From contig CAWAJB010000024.1 in assembly GCA_963782185.1 (NCBI GenBank), positions 1 to 64,000 of the forward strand: a stretch of DNA of 64,000 nucleotides. The letters are read 5' to 3'. A program made the position numbers and the translations under genes. Below the pieces are notes generated by a model. It did no database searches. It was given only the letters and a program-made list of their open reading frames with translations, and had not been told where the DNA came from. Shown here one piece after another: positions 56,672 through 64,000 of this stretch. Source of the stretch: RYN-230 sp963782185. GTDB taxonomy: Bacteria; Actinomycetota; Actinomycetes; Streptosporangiales; Streptosporangiaceae. Within the stretch, counting starts at the first letter, position 1. Each line of letters begins with the position of its first letter.

Positions 56672-58366
56672 ATGGATCACCGCAACTCTCGACCCGCCGC
56701 CGGGCAGTCGGCCGCGGGTCCATCCGGCGCGGCCGCCCTCAGCCGGGCCGCCGACACCGCCGCTGACCGGATCTACCGCCGCCGCTGGGCCATCCTCGGT
56801 GTGCTGGTCGTCAGCCTCATCGCCATCGTGCTGGACAACACCGTGCTGAACGTCGCGCTCAAGACCATCGCCGAGCCCAAGCCGGCTGGCCTGGGTGCCA
56901 GCCAGAGCCAGCTCGAGTGGGGCATCAACTCCTACACGCTGGTGTTCGCCGGCCTGCTGTTCACCTTCGGGGTGATCGGTGACCGGATCGGCCGCAAGAA
57001 GATGCTGATGTTCGGCATGGCTGCCTTCGGCCTGTTCTCCTTGCTCACCGCGTACTCGCGCAGCCCGGAGATGCTGATCTTCGCCCGGGCGGCCATGGGC
57101 CTCGGCGCGGCGGCCGTCATGCCGCAGACGCTGTCCATCATCTCCAACGTGTTCGATCCCCGCGAGCGCGCCAAGGCCATCGGCATCTGGGCCACCGCCG
57201 TCGGCATCGGCGTGGCGATCGGCCCGATCGTCGGCGGCCTGCTGCTGGCCCACTTCTGGTGGGGCAGCGTCTTCCTGATCAACGTCCCGCTCACCGCGGC
57301 CGGGGTGCTGGCCATCCTGCTGCTCGTGCCGGAGTCACGGAACCCCAACCCGGGCCGGATCGACTACGCGGGCGTCGTGATGTCCATCGTCGGCCTGGTG
57401 CTCGTGGTGTACGGCATCATCCAGGGCGGCGAGAAGGGCACCTGGATCCACTGGGACGTGCTCGGCATCACCGTCGCGGGGCTCGCGGTGCTGGCCCTGT
57501 TCGGCTGGTACGAGACCCGGCTGGCGCACCCGTCGCTGGACGTGAAGCTGTTCCGCGACCCGCGCCTGTCCTCCGCGGTCGGCGCGCTCGGGCTGGTCTT
57601 CTTCGGCATGATGGGCGCGCTGTTCTTCCTCAGCTTCTACCTGCAGAGCGTGCGCGGTTACAGCCCGCTGGACGCGGGCCTGCTGACGCTGCCGTTCGCG
57701 GCGGGCCAGATGCTGATGGCGCCCCGCAGCGCCCGGCTGGTCAGGCGGTACGGCACCAAGGCCGTCGCCGCGACCGGGCTGGTCACCGTGGCGGTCGCGC
57801 TGGGCGGCTACCTGCTGCTCGGCGTGAGCACCCCGATCTGGGTGCTGGGCGTCATCTTCTTCATCCAGGGCGCGGGCATGGGCACCGTGATGCCCCCGGC
57901 CACCGAGGCCGTCATGTCCGTGGTGCCCCGGGAGCGGGCCGGCTCCGGCTCGGCGCTGACCAACACCGCCCGCCAGGTCGCCGGGGCACTTGGCGTCGCG
58001 GTCCTCGGCTCGATCCTGGCCCAGGTCTACCGTGGCCAGCTCAGCCCGCACCTGACCGCACTGCCCGCTGCCGCCCAGAACGCCGCAACGGGATCTATCG
58101 CGGCGACTCAGGCCGTGGCTGGCCGGCTGGGTCACGCGGGACTGCGTCTCGACCAGTTCGGTGACGCCGCCTTCGTGCACGCGATGCATGTCACCACGGC
58201 CATCTCCGCGGTGATCACGCTGGTGGGCGCGCTGGTCGTGCTGATCTGGATGCCGGGCCGCCCAGCGGCCCAGACCCCGTCCGCCGAGGCTGGGACGGCT
58301 GCGGCGGACGTGCACGCCGAGGAGGTCCCGGCGGGGGTTACCGCCGAGGCCGTGATGGAAAGCTAG
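56672..58366 (+). CDS. MFS transporter, DHA2 (EmrB/QacA) family
   Basis: A 564-residue drug/proton antiporter with 14 predicted transmembrane helices. TM1 is IVLDNTVLNVALKTIAEP (motif D1); motif A appears as GDRIGRKKMLMFGM; motif C-type glycines are in AVGIGVAIGPIVGGLLLAHFWWGSVFLINVPL, and TM7-TM14 continue to VITLVGALVVLIWMPGR. The C-terminus is a cytosolic Ala/Glu-rich tail. Probable exporter of a hydrophobic toxin or antibiotic. The start at 56672 is chosen because AGAAGGACG lies upstream; the frame is open before it. It forms a unit with the TetR regulator, separated by 4 bases. Confidence 0.92.
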   Translation: MDHRNSRPAAGQSAAGPSGAAALSRAADTAADRIYRRRWAILGVLVVSLIAIVLDNTVLNVALKTIAEPKPAGLGASQSQLEWGINSYTLVFAGLLFTFGVIGDRIGRKKMLMFGMAAFGLFSLLTAYSRSPEMLIFARAAMGLGAAAVMPQTLSIISNVFDPRERAKAIGIWATAVGIGVAIGPIVGGLLLAHFWWGSVFLINVPLTAAGVLAILLLVPESRNPNPGRIDYAGVVMSIVGLVLVVYGIIQGGEKGTWIHWDVLGITVAGLAVLALFGWYETRLAHPSLDVKLFRDPRLSSAVGALGLVFFGMMGALFFLSFYLQSVRGYSPLDAGLLTLPFAAGQMLMAPRSARLVRRYGTKAVAATGLVTVAVALGGYLLLGVSTPIWVLGVIFFIQGAGMGTVMPPATEAVMSVVPRERAGSGSALTNTARQVAGALGVAVLGSILAQVYRGQLSPHLTALPAAAQNAATGSIAATQAVAGRLGHAGLRLDQFGDAAFVHAMHVTTAISAVITLVGALVVLIWMPGRPAAQTPSAEAGTAAADVHAEEVPAGVTAEAVMES

Positions 58367-58370
58367 GGTC

Positions 58371-59024
58371 ATGGCCGCATCACGTGCCAGCACCGTTGCG
58401 GGGCAGGCCGCGGGGTCCGGGCCGGGGAGCCCGGCTCCCGCGGCCCGGCCGCGCCGGCCCGGCCGCCCGCGCAGCGAGCAGGCCGACCGCGCGATCATCG
58501 ACGCCACCCTCGCCGTGTTCGCGGAGCACGGCGTGGAGGGCCTGTGCATCGAGAAGGTGGCGGCCAAGGCCGGCGTGGGCAAGGCCACCATCTACCGCCG
58601 CTGGCCGGGCAAGGAAGACCTGCTGCTGGACGCGCTGGCCACGCTGAAGAGCCCGCTGCCGGAGCCGCGCGGCGAGTCGGTCCGCGACGACCTGGTCAAC
58701 CTGATGGAGACCATGGCGGCCGACTACGCGGACCCCCGGCGGGCCAGGGAGTTCGCCCTGCTGCTCGGCGAGGGCGCGAAGTTCCCCCGGCTCATGGCCA
58801 GGTACACCGAGACCGTGGTCGAGCCGCGCCGGGACGTGATCCGTTCGGTGCTGCGCCGCGGGGTGGCCTCCGGGGAACTGCGGCCGGACGTCAACCTCGA
58901 GGTGGCGCTGTTCATGCTGACCGGTGCGATCATCGGCCGGGGCAAGCACCAGCCCGAGGGGATCTCCGTCGGCTACGCCCGGCGGGTGGTGGACGAGCTT
59001 CTCACGGGCCTCACCCCCCGCTGA
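58371..59024 (+). CDS. TetR-family transcriptional regulator
   Basis: A 217-residue repressor. The N-terminal helix-turn-helix (residues about 30-75) reads RAIIDATLAVFAEHGVEGLCIEKVAAKAGVGKATIYRRWPGKEDLLLDAL. A Pro/Arg-rich 25-residue leader precedes it. The C-terminal helical ligand domain (ETMAADYADPRRAREFALLLGEGAKFPRLMARYTETVVEPRRDVIRSVL) resembles TetR_C_33-type domains. It follows the DHA2 exporter with only 4 bases between the genes and is the obvious candidate to bind the 56529-56551 operator, released by the exporter's substrate. Confidence 0.9.
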   Translation: MAASRASTVAGQAAGSGPGSPAPAARPRRPGRPRSEQADRAIIDATLAVFAEHGVEGLCIEKVAAKAGVGKATIYRRWPGKEDLLLDALATLKSPLPEPRGESVRDDLVNLMETMAADYADPRRAREFALLLGEGAKFPRLMARYTETVVEPRRDVIRSVLRRGVASGELRPDVNLEVALFMLTGAIIGRGKHQPEGISVGYARRVVDELLTGLTPR

Positions 59025-59080
59025 GCCCTCGCCCGGTTCTGTCGCCCCTTCCGGGCGCATCCCGCCAGTCCTCTCCGGGG

Positions 59081-59205
59081 CGCGTCCCCCCGGCCCCCTC
59101 CCGCGCGCGTCCCCCCGGCCCCCTCCCGCCGTCGTCCCCCCGGCCCCCTCCCGCGCGCGTCCCCCCGGCCCCTTCCCGCGCGCGTCCCCCCAGCCCCACA
59201 GTCCC
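59081..59205. repeat. 25-base tandem repeat, five copies
   Basis: Five consecutive 25-base units start at 59081, 59106, 59131, 59156 and 59181. Each consists of CGCGT, a run of C, CGGCC and a further C-run ending CCCG. The array directly follows the TetR gene and is C-rich on the plus strand (G-rich on the minus strand). It lies in a 324-base intergenic region with no other gene. Confidence 0.85.
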
Positions 59206-59235
59206 CGCCAGCCCCGCAAGTTCTCCCCCTCGTTC

Positions 59236-59283
59236 GTGATCATGGGTTTGGTGTTGCGATAGCCGCAGCAAACCCATGATCAC
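59236..59283. terminator. 15-base perfect hairpin after the TetR gene
   Basis: GTGATCATGGGTTTG (59236-59250) pairs perfectly with CAAACCCATGATCAC (59269-59283) across an 18-base loop. It lies 66 bases before phzF and after the exporter/TetR unit. It may terminate that unit; its AT-containing sequence, unlike a typical GC hairpin, also recalls dispersed actinobacterial intergenic palindromes. Confidence 0.6.
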
Positions 59284-59348
59284 CAGCCCGGGGGGCGGGG
59301 CGGGGGGAGAGCCGGGAACGGGTTGCGGGCGGTGGGAGACTTGGGGGT

Positions 59349-60179
59349 ATGCAACGCCGCTTCCGCCAGGTCGACGTGTTCACCGCCGCACCCTTCGGGG
59401 GCAATCCCGTGGCGGTCGTGCTGGACTCCGAGGGGCTGAGCGCCGGCGACATGCAGCGCTTCGCCAACTGGACCAACCTGTCCGAGACCACGTTCGTGCT
59501 GCCCCCGACCCGCGACCAGGCCGACTACCAGGTCCGTATCTTCACTCCCAGCCGGGAGCTGCCGTTCGCGGGCCACCCCACCCTGGGCACCTGCCACGCG
59601 TGGCTGGAGGCCGGCGGGAAGCCGGCCCTTCCCGAGGTGTTCGTGCAGGAATGCGGGGCGGGCCTGATCGGGATCCGCCAGGTCCCGGCGGGGCTGGCGT
59701 TCTCCGCGCCGCCGCTGATCCGGTCCGGGCCGGTGGAGGAGGCGGTCGCCGCGCACATCGCCGGGGTTCTGGGCATCAGCCGGGCCGCCATCACCGACCT
59801 CGCCTGGGCCGACAACGGGCCCGGGTGGGTGGCCGTGCTGCTGCCCAGCGTGGAGGCCGTGCTCGCGCTCAGCCCCGGGTCGGTGGACATGGACATCGGG
59901 GTGGTGGGCTGCTACCCGGCCGGCTCACCGGAAGCCATCGAGGTGCGGGCGTTCTTCCCCAGCGGCGGCGCGACGATCGAGGACCCGGTGACCGGCAGCC
60001 TGAACGCCTCACTGGCGCAGTGGCTGCTGGACACCGGGCGGGTCAGCGTGCCGTATGTGGCGAGCCAGGGCACGGCGCTCGGCCGGTCCGGGCGGGTGCA
60101 CATCTTCCGCGAGGCCGACGGCCAGATCTGGGTCGGCGGCAGCACCCACACCTGCGTCTCGGGATACGCAGAACTCTAG
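59349..60179 (+). CDS. PhzF-family isomerase-like protein
   Basis: A 276-residue protein of the PhzF/diaminopimelate epimerase-like fold. It starts RRFRQVDVFTAAPFGGNPVAVVLDSEGLS with the NP-containing family opening, continues NWTNLSETTFVLPPT with the catalytic Glu, and has LPFAGHPTLGTCHAWLE and the C-terminal IEDPVTGSLNASLAQWLLD. Except for phenazine-cluster PhzF itself, functions of such proteins are unknown; this one is not in a phenazine cluster. The ATG at 59349 begins MQRRFRQVDVF, which matches the family start. Confidence 0.9.
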   Translation: MQRRFRQVDVFTAAPFGGNPVAVVLDSEGLSAGDMQRFANWTNLSETTFVLPPTRDQADYQVRIFTPSRELPFAGHPTLGTCHAWLEAGGKPALPEVFVQECGAGLIGIRQVPAGLAFSAPPLIRSGPVEEAVAAHIAGVLGISRAAITDLAWADNGPGWVAVLLPSVEAVLALSPGSVDMDIGVVGCYPAGSPEAIEVRAFFPSGGATIEDPVTGSLNASLAQWLLDTGRVSVPYVASQGTALGRSGRVHIFREADGQIWVGGSTHTCVSGYAEL

Positions 60180-60229
60180 GGGTGGGAGAACTCCAGGGAT
60201 AGGAGAGCCTGGTCCGGGGAATCCATCTC

Positions 60230-61321
60230 GTGGCACGCCAGACCTCTCCCCAGGAGGCTTTGCAGACCGTGGACCTATCGCAGGAGTCGGCCGAGCTGCT
60301 GAGTGCCGAGGCGGCGGGGTACGCGGCGGCAGCGCTGGCCAACATCAGGCACGAGTTCCCGGCTGCGATGCAGCACACGATGACCGCGCCGGGCGACTTC
60401 CCCTACCGCCCGCGGGCCCGCGCGCCCGTGTTCTACGGCAGCGTCAACTGGCATTCCTCGGTCCAGATGCACTGGACCCTGCTCCGGCTGCTGCGCACCG
60501 TTCCCGGGGCGGTACCCGGGACCGAGATCCGGTCCGCGCTCGGCGCCCGGTTCACCCCCGTGGCGCTGGCCGCCGAGGCCGAGTTCGCGGGCAGTGCCGA
60601 CGCCCGGGCCGAGCGCCCGCAAGGCTGGGGCTGGGCGCTCGCCCTCGTGCACGAGACGCAGACCTGGGACAACCCGGACGCCCGGAAGTGGGCCCAGGCG
60701 ATGGCCCCGCTGGCCGAGGCCCTGGTCGGCGGGTTCCTGGGCTGGCTCCCCAGGCAGTCCTACCCGGTGCGCTACGGAACGGAGCAGGGCAGCGCCTTCG
60801 GGCTCTCGCTGGCCTGGCCTTTCGCTGAGGCGCGGGCGCGGGCGGGTAACCCGGCGCTGCGGGACGCGATCGCGGCGCGGGCCCTGGCGTGGTTCAGCGC
60901 GGACAGCATGTACCCCGCTGACTGGGAGCCGTCGGGCGATGACTGTGTCTCGCCGGCCCTGACCGAGGCGGAGCTGATGGCCCGGGTGCTGCCACCGGCC
61001 GAGTTCGCCGACTGGCTGGCCATATTCCTGCCCGGGCTCGAGTGGGGCCGGCCAGCGACCTTGTTCACCCCGGCGGTAGCAGGTCATCCTGCAGATGAGG
61101 ACGAGGACCAGGAGCAGGGCAGCCGGCTGCACGGTCTGAACGCGACCCGGGCGTGGTGCTGGAGGCAGATCGCCCGCAGCCTGCCGGACGGTGACGCCCG
61201 CGCCGAGCCTGCGGCGGCCGCGGCCCGCCAGCACATCAAGGCGGTGCTGCCTTACGTGCTCGGCGGCGGCTACCAGCTGGAGCACTGGCTGGCGGGCTAC
61301 GCGGTGCTCATGCTGAGCTGA
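60230..61321 (+). CDS. DUF2891 family protein
   Basis: A 363-residue protein of the DUF2891 family (all-helical, alpha-toroid-like). Conserved segments are LANIRHEFPAAMQHTM, PVFYGSVNWHSSVQMHWTLLRLLR with its Asn-Trp-His, GWGWALALVHE, and RAWCWRQIARSLPDG. The presence of conserved His and Trp clusters suggests an enzyme, possibly acting on a saccharide, but no member is characterised to my knowledge. It starts with GTG 60230, 50 bases after phzF, and converges on nadE with 13 bases between stops. Confidence 0.82.
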   Translation: MARQTSPQEALQTVDLSQESAELLSAEAAGYAAAALANIRHEFPAAMQHTMTAPGDFPYRPRARAPVFYGSVNWHSSVQMHWTLLRLLRTVPGAVPGTEIRSALGARFTPVALAAEAEFAGSADARAERPQGWGWALALVHETQTWDNPDARKWAQAMAPLAEALVGGFLGWLPRQSYPVRYGTEQGSAFGLSLAWPFAEARARAGNPALRDAIAARALAWFSADSMYPADWEPSGDDCVSPALTEAELMARVLPPAEFADWLAIFLPGLEWGRPATLFTPAVAGHPADEDEDQEQGSRLHGLNATRAWCWRQIARSLPDGDARAEPAAAAARQHIKAVLPYVLGGGYQLEHWLAGYAVLMLS

Positions 61322-61334
61322 CCTCCGGCGGGAC

Positions 61335-63158
61335 TCAGCCGGGCCGCCGGTCCGGGCGGGGCTCACGCCACCGGTTGGTGATCGGCAGGCGCCGGTCGCG
61401 GCCGAAGTTACGCGGGGTGATCTTCGGGCCCGGCGGGTACTGCCGCCGCTTGTACTCCGCCCGGTCCACCAGCTGGATCACCCGGTCTACCAGGGCCGGA
61501 TCGTGGCCGGCCGCGATCAGCGCGGCCGCCCCCATGTCCTTCTCCACGTAATCGTCCAGCAGCGCGTCGAGCACCGCGTAGTCGGGCAGCGAATCGGTGT
61601 CCAGCTGGCCGGGGGCCAGCTCCGCGCTCGGTGGCTTGCTGATGGAGTTCTCCGGGATAGGCGGGGTCTCGCCGCGCTCCACCGCCTGCCCGTTCCGCCA
61701 CCGGGCCAGTTCCCAGACCAGCGTCTTGAGCACGTCCTTGATCGGGCCGAAGCCGCCCGCCGAGTCGCCGTAGAGGGTGGAGTACCCGGTGGCGATCTCG
61801 CTCTTGTTGCCGGTGGTGAGAACCAGGTGCCCCTCGGCGTTGCTCAGTCCCATCAGGATCACGCCGCGGATCCGGGACTGGAGGTTCTCCGCGGCCAGTC
61901 CCTCCAGGTTCAGCTCGGCCTGGAACGCATCGACCATGGGGGCGATCGGGACCGTACGGGCGTGCAGTCCCTGCCGTTTGGCCAGGTCTTCCGCGTCGCT
62001 CACGGAATGGCCCGACGAATACCGGCTGGGCATCAGCACCACATGCACCTGGTCCGGTCCGACCGCGTCGGCCGCGACCGTGGCGACCAGCGCGGAGTCG
62101 ATGCCCCCGGACAGGCCGAGGATGACCGAGCGGAAGCCGTTCTTGCGCACGTAGTCGCGCACGCCGGTGACCAGCGCGGAGTAGACCTCGGCGCGCGGGG
62201 CCAGCCGCGGGCTGATGACGGGCTCCGCGAGCGGGGAGAGCGCGCCGGGCTGCGGCGGCCGCGCGGGCAGCGCCACCCGGTGGATGGTCATCACGGTGCC
62301 GTCGCTGGCCTCGGCGGGAGTGTCCGGGGCCGGGGTGGTGTCCGGCACCGGCCGGGCCCGGGGCAGATCGAGGTCCGCGACCAGCAGCGTCTCCTCGAAC
62401 TGGGGGCCCCGCGCGATCAGGCCGCCCTCGGCGTCGACGATGATCGAATCGCCGTCGAAGACCAGCTCGTCCTGGCCGCTCATCATGTTCACGTAGGCCA
62501 GCGCCGCGCCAGCCTCGCGGGCCCGCCGGGCGACCAGTTCCAGCCGGGCCTGGTCCTTGCCCCGTTCGTAGGGGGACGCGTTCGGTACCACCAGCAGCCC
62601 CGCGCCCGCCTGCCTGGTCACCGCGACCGGGCCGCCGTCCTGCCACAGGTCCTCGCAGATGGCGATGGCCACGTCCACCGCGTTCTCGCCGCCGTCTGCG
62701 GGGACCCGGACCACCGGCAGCCGGTTCCCGGGCACGAAGTAGCGGTACTCGTCGAACACCCCGTAGTTCGGCAGGTGATGCTTGGCCGTGGTGACCGCCA
62801 CCGCCCCGCCGTGCAGCAGCGCGGCCGCGTTCTGGGCGGAGCTGACCGGCTCGCCGACCCGGGGTGTCCCGCCGGGCCGCCGGCCCAGGTAGCCGGTGAC
62901 CACGGCGATGCCGCCGAGCCCGCCGGAGGCCAGTTGCCGCGCCGTCGCCTCCAGGGTGGCGACCGAGGCGTCCACGAACGAGTCCCGCAGCGCCAGGTCC
63001 TCCACCGGGTAGCCGGTCAGCATCATCTCCGGGAACACGACGAGGTCGGCGCCGGCGTCCGCGGCGCGTCGGGTCCACTCCGCCACCGCTGCGGCGTTCC
63101 CCGCCAGGTCGCCGACGGTCGAGTTCACCTGGGCAAGGGCGATCCGCAGCCTGGTCAC
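61335..63158 (-). CDS. nadE: Glutamine-dependent NAD+ synthetase
   Basis: A 607-residue two-domain enzyme converting deamido-NAD+ to NAD+ with glutamine. The N-terminal nitrilase-type amidotransferase has the triad Glu in VFPEMMLTGYPVEDL, Lys in VTTAKHHLPNYGVFDEYRYF and Cys in VAIAICEDLWQDGG. The C-terminal synthetase (from about residue 330) has the ATP PP-loop LGLSGGIDSALVATVAADAVG, then ATGYSTLYGDSAGGFGPIKDVLKT and PPSAELAPGQLDTDSLPDYAVLD. It is divergent from glnA2, an arrangement conserved in actinobacteria. The start at 63158 begins MTRLRIALAQVN. Confidence 0.95.
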   Translation of the reverse strand: MTRLRIALAQVNSTVGDLAGNAAAVAEWTRRAADAGADLVVFPEMMLTGYPVEDLALRDSFVDASVATLEATARQLASGGLGGIAVVTGYLGRRPGGTPRVGEPVSSAQNAAALLHGGAVAVTTAKHHLPNYGVFDEYRYFVPGNRLPVVRVPADGGENAVDVAIAICEDLWQDGGPVAVTRQAGAGLLVVPNASPYERGKDQARLELVARRAREAGAALAYVNMMSGQDELVFDGDSIIVDAEGGLIARGPQFEETLLVADLDLPRARPVPDTTPAPDTPAEASDGTVMTIHRVALPARPPQPGALSPLAEPVISPRLAPRAEVYSALVTGVRDYVRKNGFRSVILGLSGGIDSALVATVAADAVGPDQVHVVLMPSRYSSGHSVSDAEDLAKRQGLHARTVPIAPMVDAFQAELNLEGLAAENLQSRIRGVILMGLSNAEGHLVLTTGNKSEIATGYSTLYGDSAGGFGPIKDVLKTLVWELARWRNGQAVERGETPPIPENSISKPPSAELAPGQLDTDSLPDYAVLDALLDDYVEKDMGAAALIAAGHDPALVDRVIQLVDRAEYKRRQYPPGPKITPRNFGRDRRLPITNRWREPRPDRRPG

Positions 63159-63317
63159 CCTTGTACTTTAATCGGGCCGCGGGGCCGTGCCCGCCAGCCC
63201 GGCCGGCCCCTCGGCGGCGCCTCGCCGGCCCGGCCGGTGCGCCCGGCTACGCCCGGTAACTTCTGGCGTGGAAGCCGCAGGTTTGTCCAGGGGCAGCGGT
63301 AGACTCAGCGGAAGTTT

Positions 63318-63333
63318 GTAACGTCCTGGTAAC
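63318..63333. promoter_or_regulatory. Possible GlnR half-sites upstream of glnA2
   Basis: GTAAC at 63318-63322 and GTAAC at 63329-63333 are separated by exactly six bases, the spacing of GlnR a-box/b-box half-sites in actinobacteria (GTnAC-n6-GaAAc). The match to the second half-site is imperfect. The pair lies about 105 bases upstream of the glutamine synthetase start and within the nadE divergent region. Confidence 0.35.
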
Positions 63334-63438
63334 ACGCTCGCGAGAGACTGTCGGCCAGGGCAGGCTCGGTCAGCCGATATGCTGTGCTGCCCGCCATCTC
63401 CGCAGGTAAACGCCGCTGACCAGCAAGGACAGGCCGTC

Positions 63439-64000
63439 ATGGACAGGCAGGAAGAATTCGTCCTCCGTACTCTGGAGGAACGGGATATCCGTTTTGTCCG
63501 GCTCTGGTTCACCGACGTCCTCGGCTACCTGAAGTCGGTGGCGGTGGCCCCTGCCGAGCTCGAGGGTGCGTTCGCGGAGGGCATCGGGTTCGACGGCTCG
63601 GCGATCGAGGGGTTCGCCCGCGTCTACGAGGCAGACATGATCGCCAAGCCCGACGCCTCCACCTTCCAGCTGCTGCCCTGGCGAGGTGAGGCCTCCGGGG
63701 TGGGCCGGATGTTCTGCGACATCCACATGACTGACGGCTCGCCGTCCTACGCGGATCCCCGCTACGTGCTGAAGCGGGCGCTCGGCCACGCCGCCGATCT
63801 GGGCTTCACCTTCTACACCCACCCCGAGGTGGAGTTCTTCCTGCTGAAGGAGAAGCCCGTCCCCGGCGCCCAGCCGCAGCCGATCGACACCGGCGGGTAC
63901 TTTGATCACACCCCGCACAGCGTCGCTCACGACTTCCGGCACGAGTCGATCCAGATGCTGGAGAGCATGGGCATCTCGGTGGAGTTCAGCCACCACGAGG
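63439..64000 (+). CDS. glnA2: Type I glutamine synthetase GlnA2 (truncated by the window end)
   Basis: The first 187 codons of a glutamine synthetase. The start MDRQEEFVLRTLEERDIRFVRLWFTDVLGYLKSVA with the latch loop after IGFDGSAIEGFARVYEADM is nearly superimposable on mycobacterial GlnA2, a GSI-alpha enzyme that is not adenylylated. HPEVEFFLL carries the first active-site glutamates. The sequence continues to FSHHE at the window edge, where the metal-binding EGAPGQ motif would follow. The ATG at 63439 is preceded by AGCAAGGACAGG. It makes glutamine from glutamate and ammonia and lies head-to-head with nadE. Confidence 0.93.
   Translation, partial: MDRQEEFVLRTLEERDIRFVRLWFTDVLGYLKSVAVAPAELEGAFAEGIGFDGSAIEGFARVYEADMIAKPDASTFQLLPWRGEASGVGRMFCDIHMTDGSPSYADPRYVLKRALGHAADLGFTFYTHPEVEFFLLKEKPVPGAQPQPIDTGGYFDHTPHSVAHDFRHESIQMLESMGISVEFSHHE

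Noticed and set aside
59081..59205. CRISPR array
   Set aside because: The 25-base units are contiguous without unique spacers and there are no cas genes.
1..64000. tRNA, rRNA or riboswitch genes
   Set aside because: No cloverleaf-like or rRNA sequence was recognised by eye, and no known riboswitch leader could be supported; a covariance-model search would be needed to exclude them.

Overview
The window is visibly GC-rich and uses G/C-ending codons throughout. It looks like an actinobacterial chromosome, probably Streptosporangiales or Frankia-like; that placement is inference. Supporting genes are an F420-dependent NADP reductase, MmpL-type MMPL transporters with paired DY motifs, a mycosin-like subtilase, PcaHG, a PucR regulator, several VapBC pairs and the panB / nadE / glnA2 neighbourhood known from actinobacteria. 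I saw no rRNA, tRNA, CRISPR array or complete insertion sequence.

Layout. 0-3.5 kb: uronate/aldarate-type oxidation (uronate dehydrogenase-like enzyme, 2,5-dioxovalerate dehydrogenase-like ALDH, an unassigned protein). 3.5-8.5 kb: a PucR regulator divergent from a class III aminotransferase and a methylmalonate/malonate semialdehyde dehydrogenase, which fits beta-alanine or pyrimidine-derived amine catabolism. 8.6-13.6 kb: DUF72 protein, secreted GDSL hydrolase, small zinc protein, gabT, and a wrecked ECF sigma/ectodomain locus. 13.7-19.7 kb: a protocatechuate branch of the beta-ketoadipate pathway, pcaB-C-I-J-H-G-D, mostly translationally coupled. 20-26 kb: secreted protein, fused alpha/beta 2-oxoacid dehydrogenase E1, esterase, lipoprotein, and an MFS gene collapsed by internal deletion. 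26-33 kb: a FadR-type regulator with a clear operator, a fumarylacetoacetate-hydrolase-family enzyme and a branched-chain-type ABC transporter whose last genes carry about eight indels, then cutA.

33-48 kb: histidine phosphatase; a winged-helix regulator / one-TM protein / putative-sensor protein / MMPL transporter operon; two VapBC pairs (one toxin lacking its first catalytic Asp); a stretch of gene fragments (VOC, HTH, AraC, methyltransferase, FG-GAP-like); a second MMPL transporter followed by a proline-rich membrane protein and a mycosin-like protease; then methionine aminopeptidase. 48-64 kb: a conserved 57-residue protein, two proteins with duplicated YbjQ domains, a PEP-mutase-family lyase, a three-gene chimera from a sulfonate-utilisation locus, F420 reductase, lipoprotein, panB, an MFS exporter with its TetR regulator and operator, PhzF, DUF2891, nadE, and the 5' part of glnA2.

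The most striking property is not one new system but repeated structural wreckage: ORFs that join parts of unrelated or distant genes in frame (ECF sigma plus ectodomain, MFS TM1 plus MarR-like domain, SsuA plus SsuD plus FAD oxidoreductase), 5'-truncated genes facing away from one junction near 41.0 kb, and a dense indel cluster at 31.2-33.0 kb. Real decay and assembly or base-calling artefact cannot be separated from this sequence alone. Several clean palindromic operators accompany divergent regulators and transporters and are concrete regulatory predictions.
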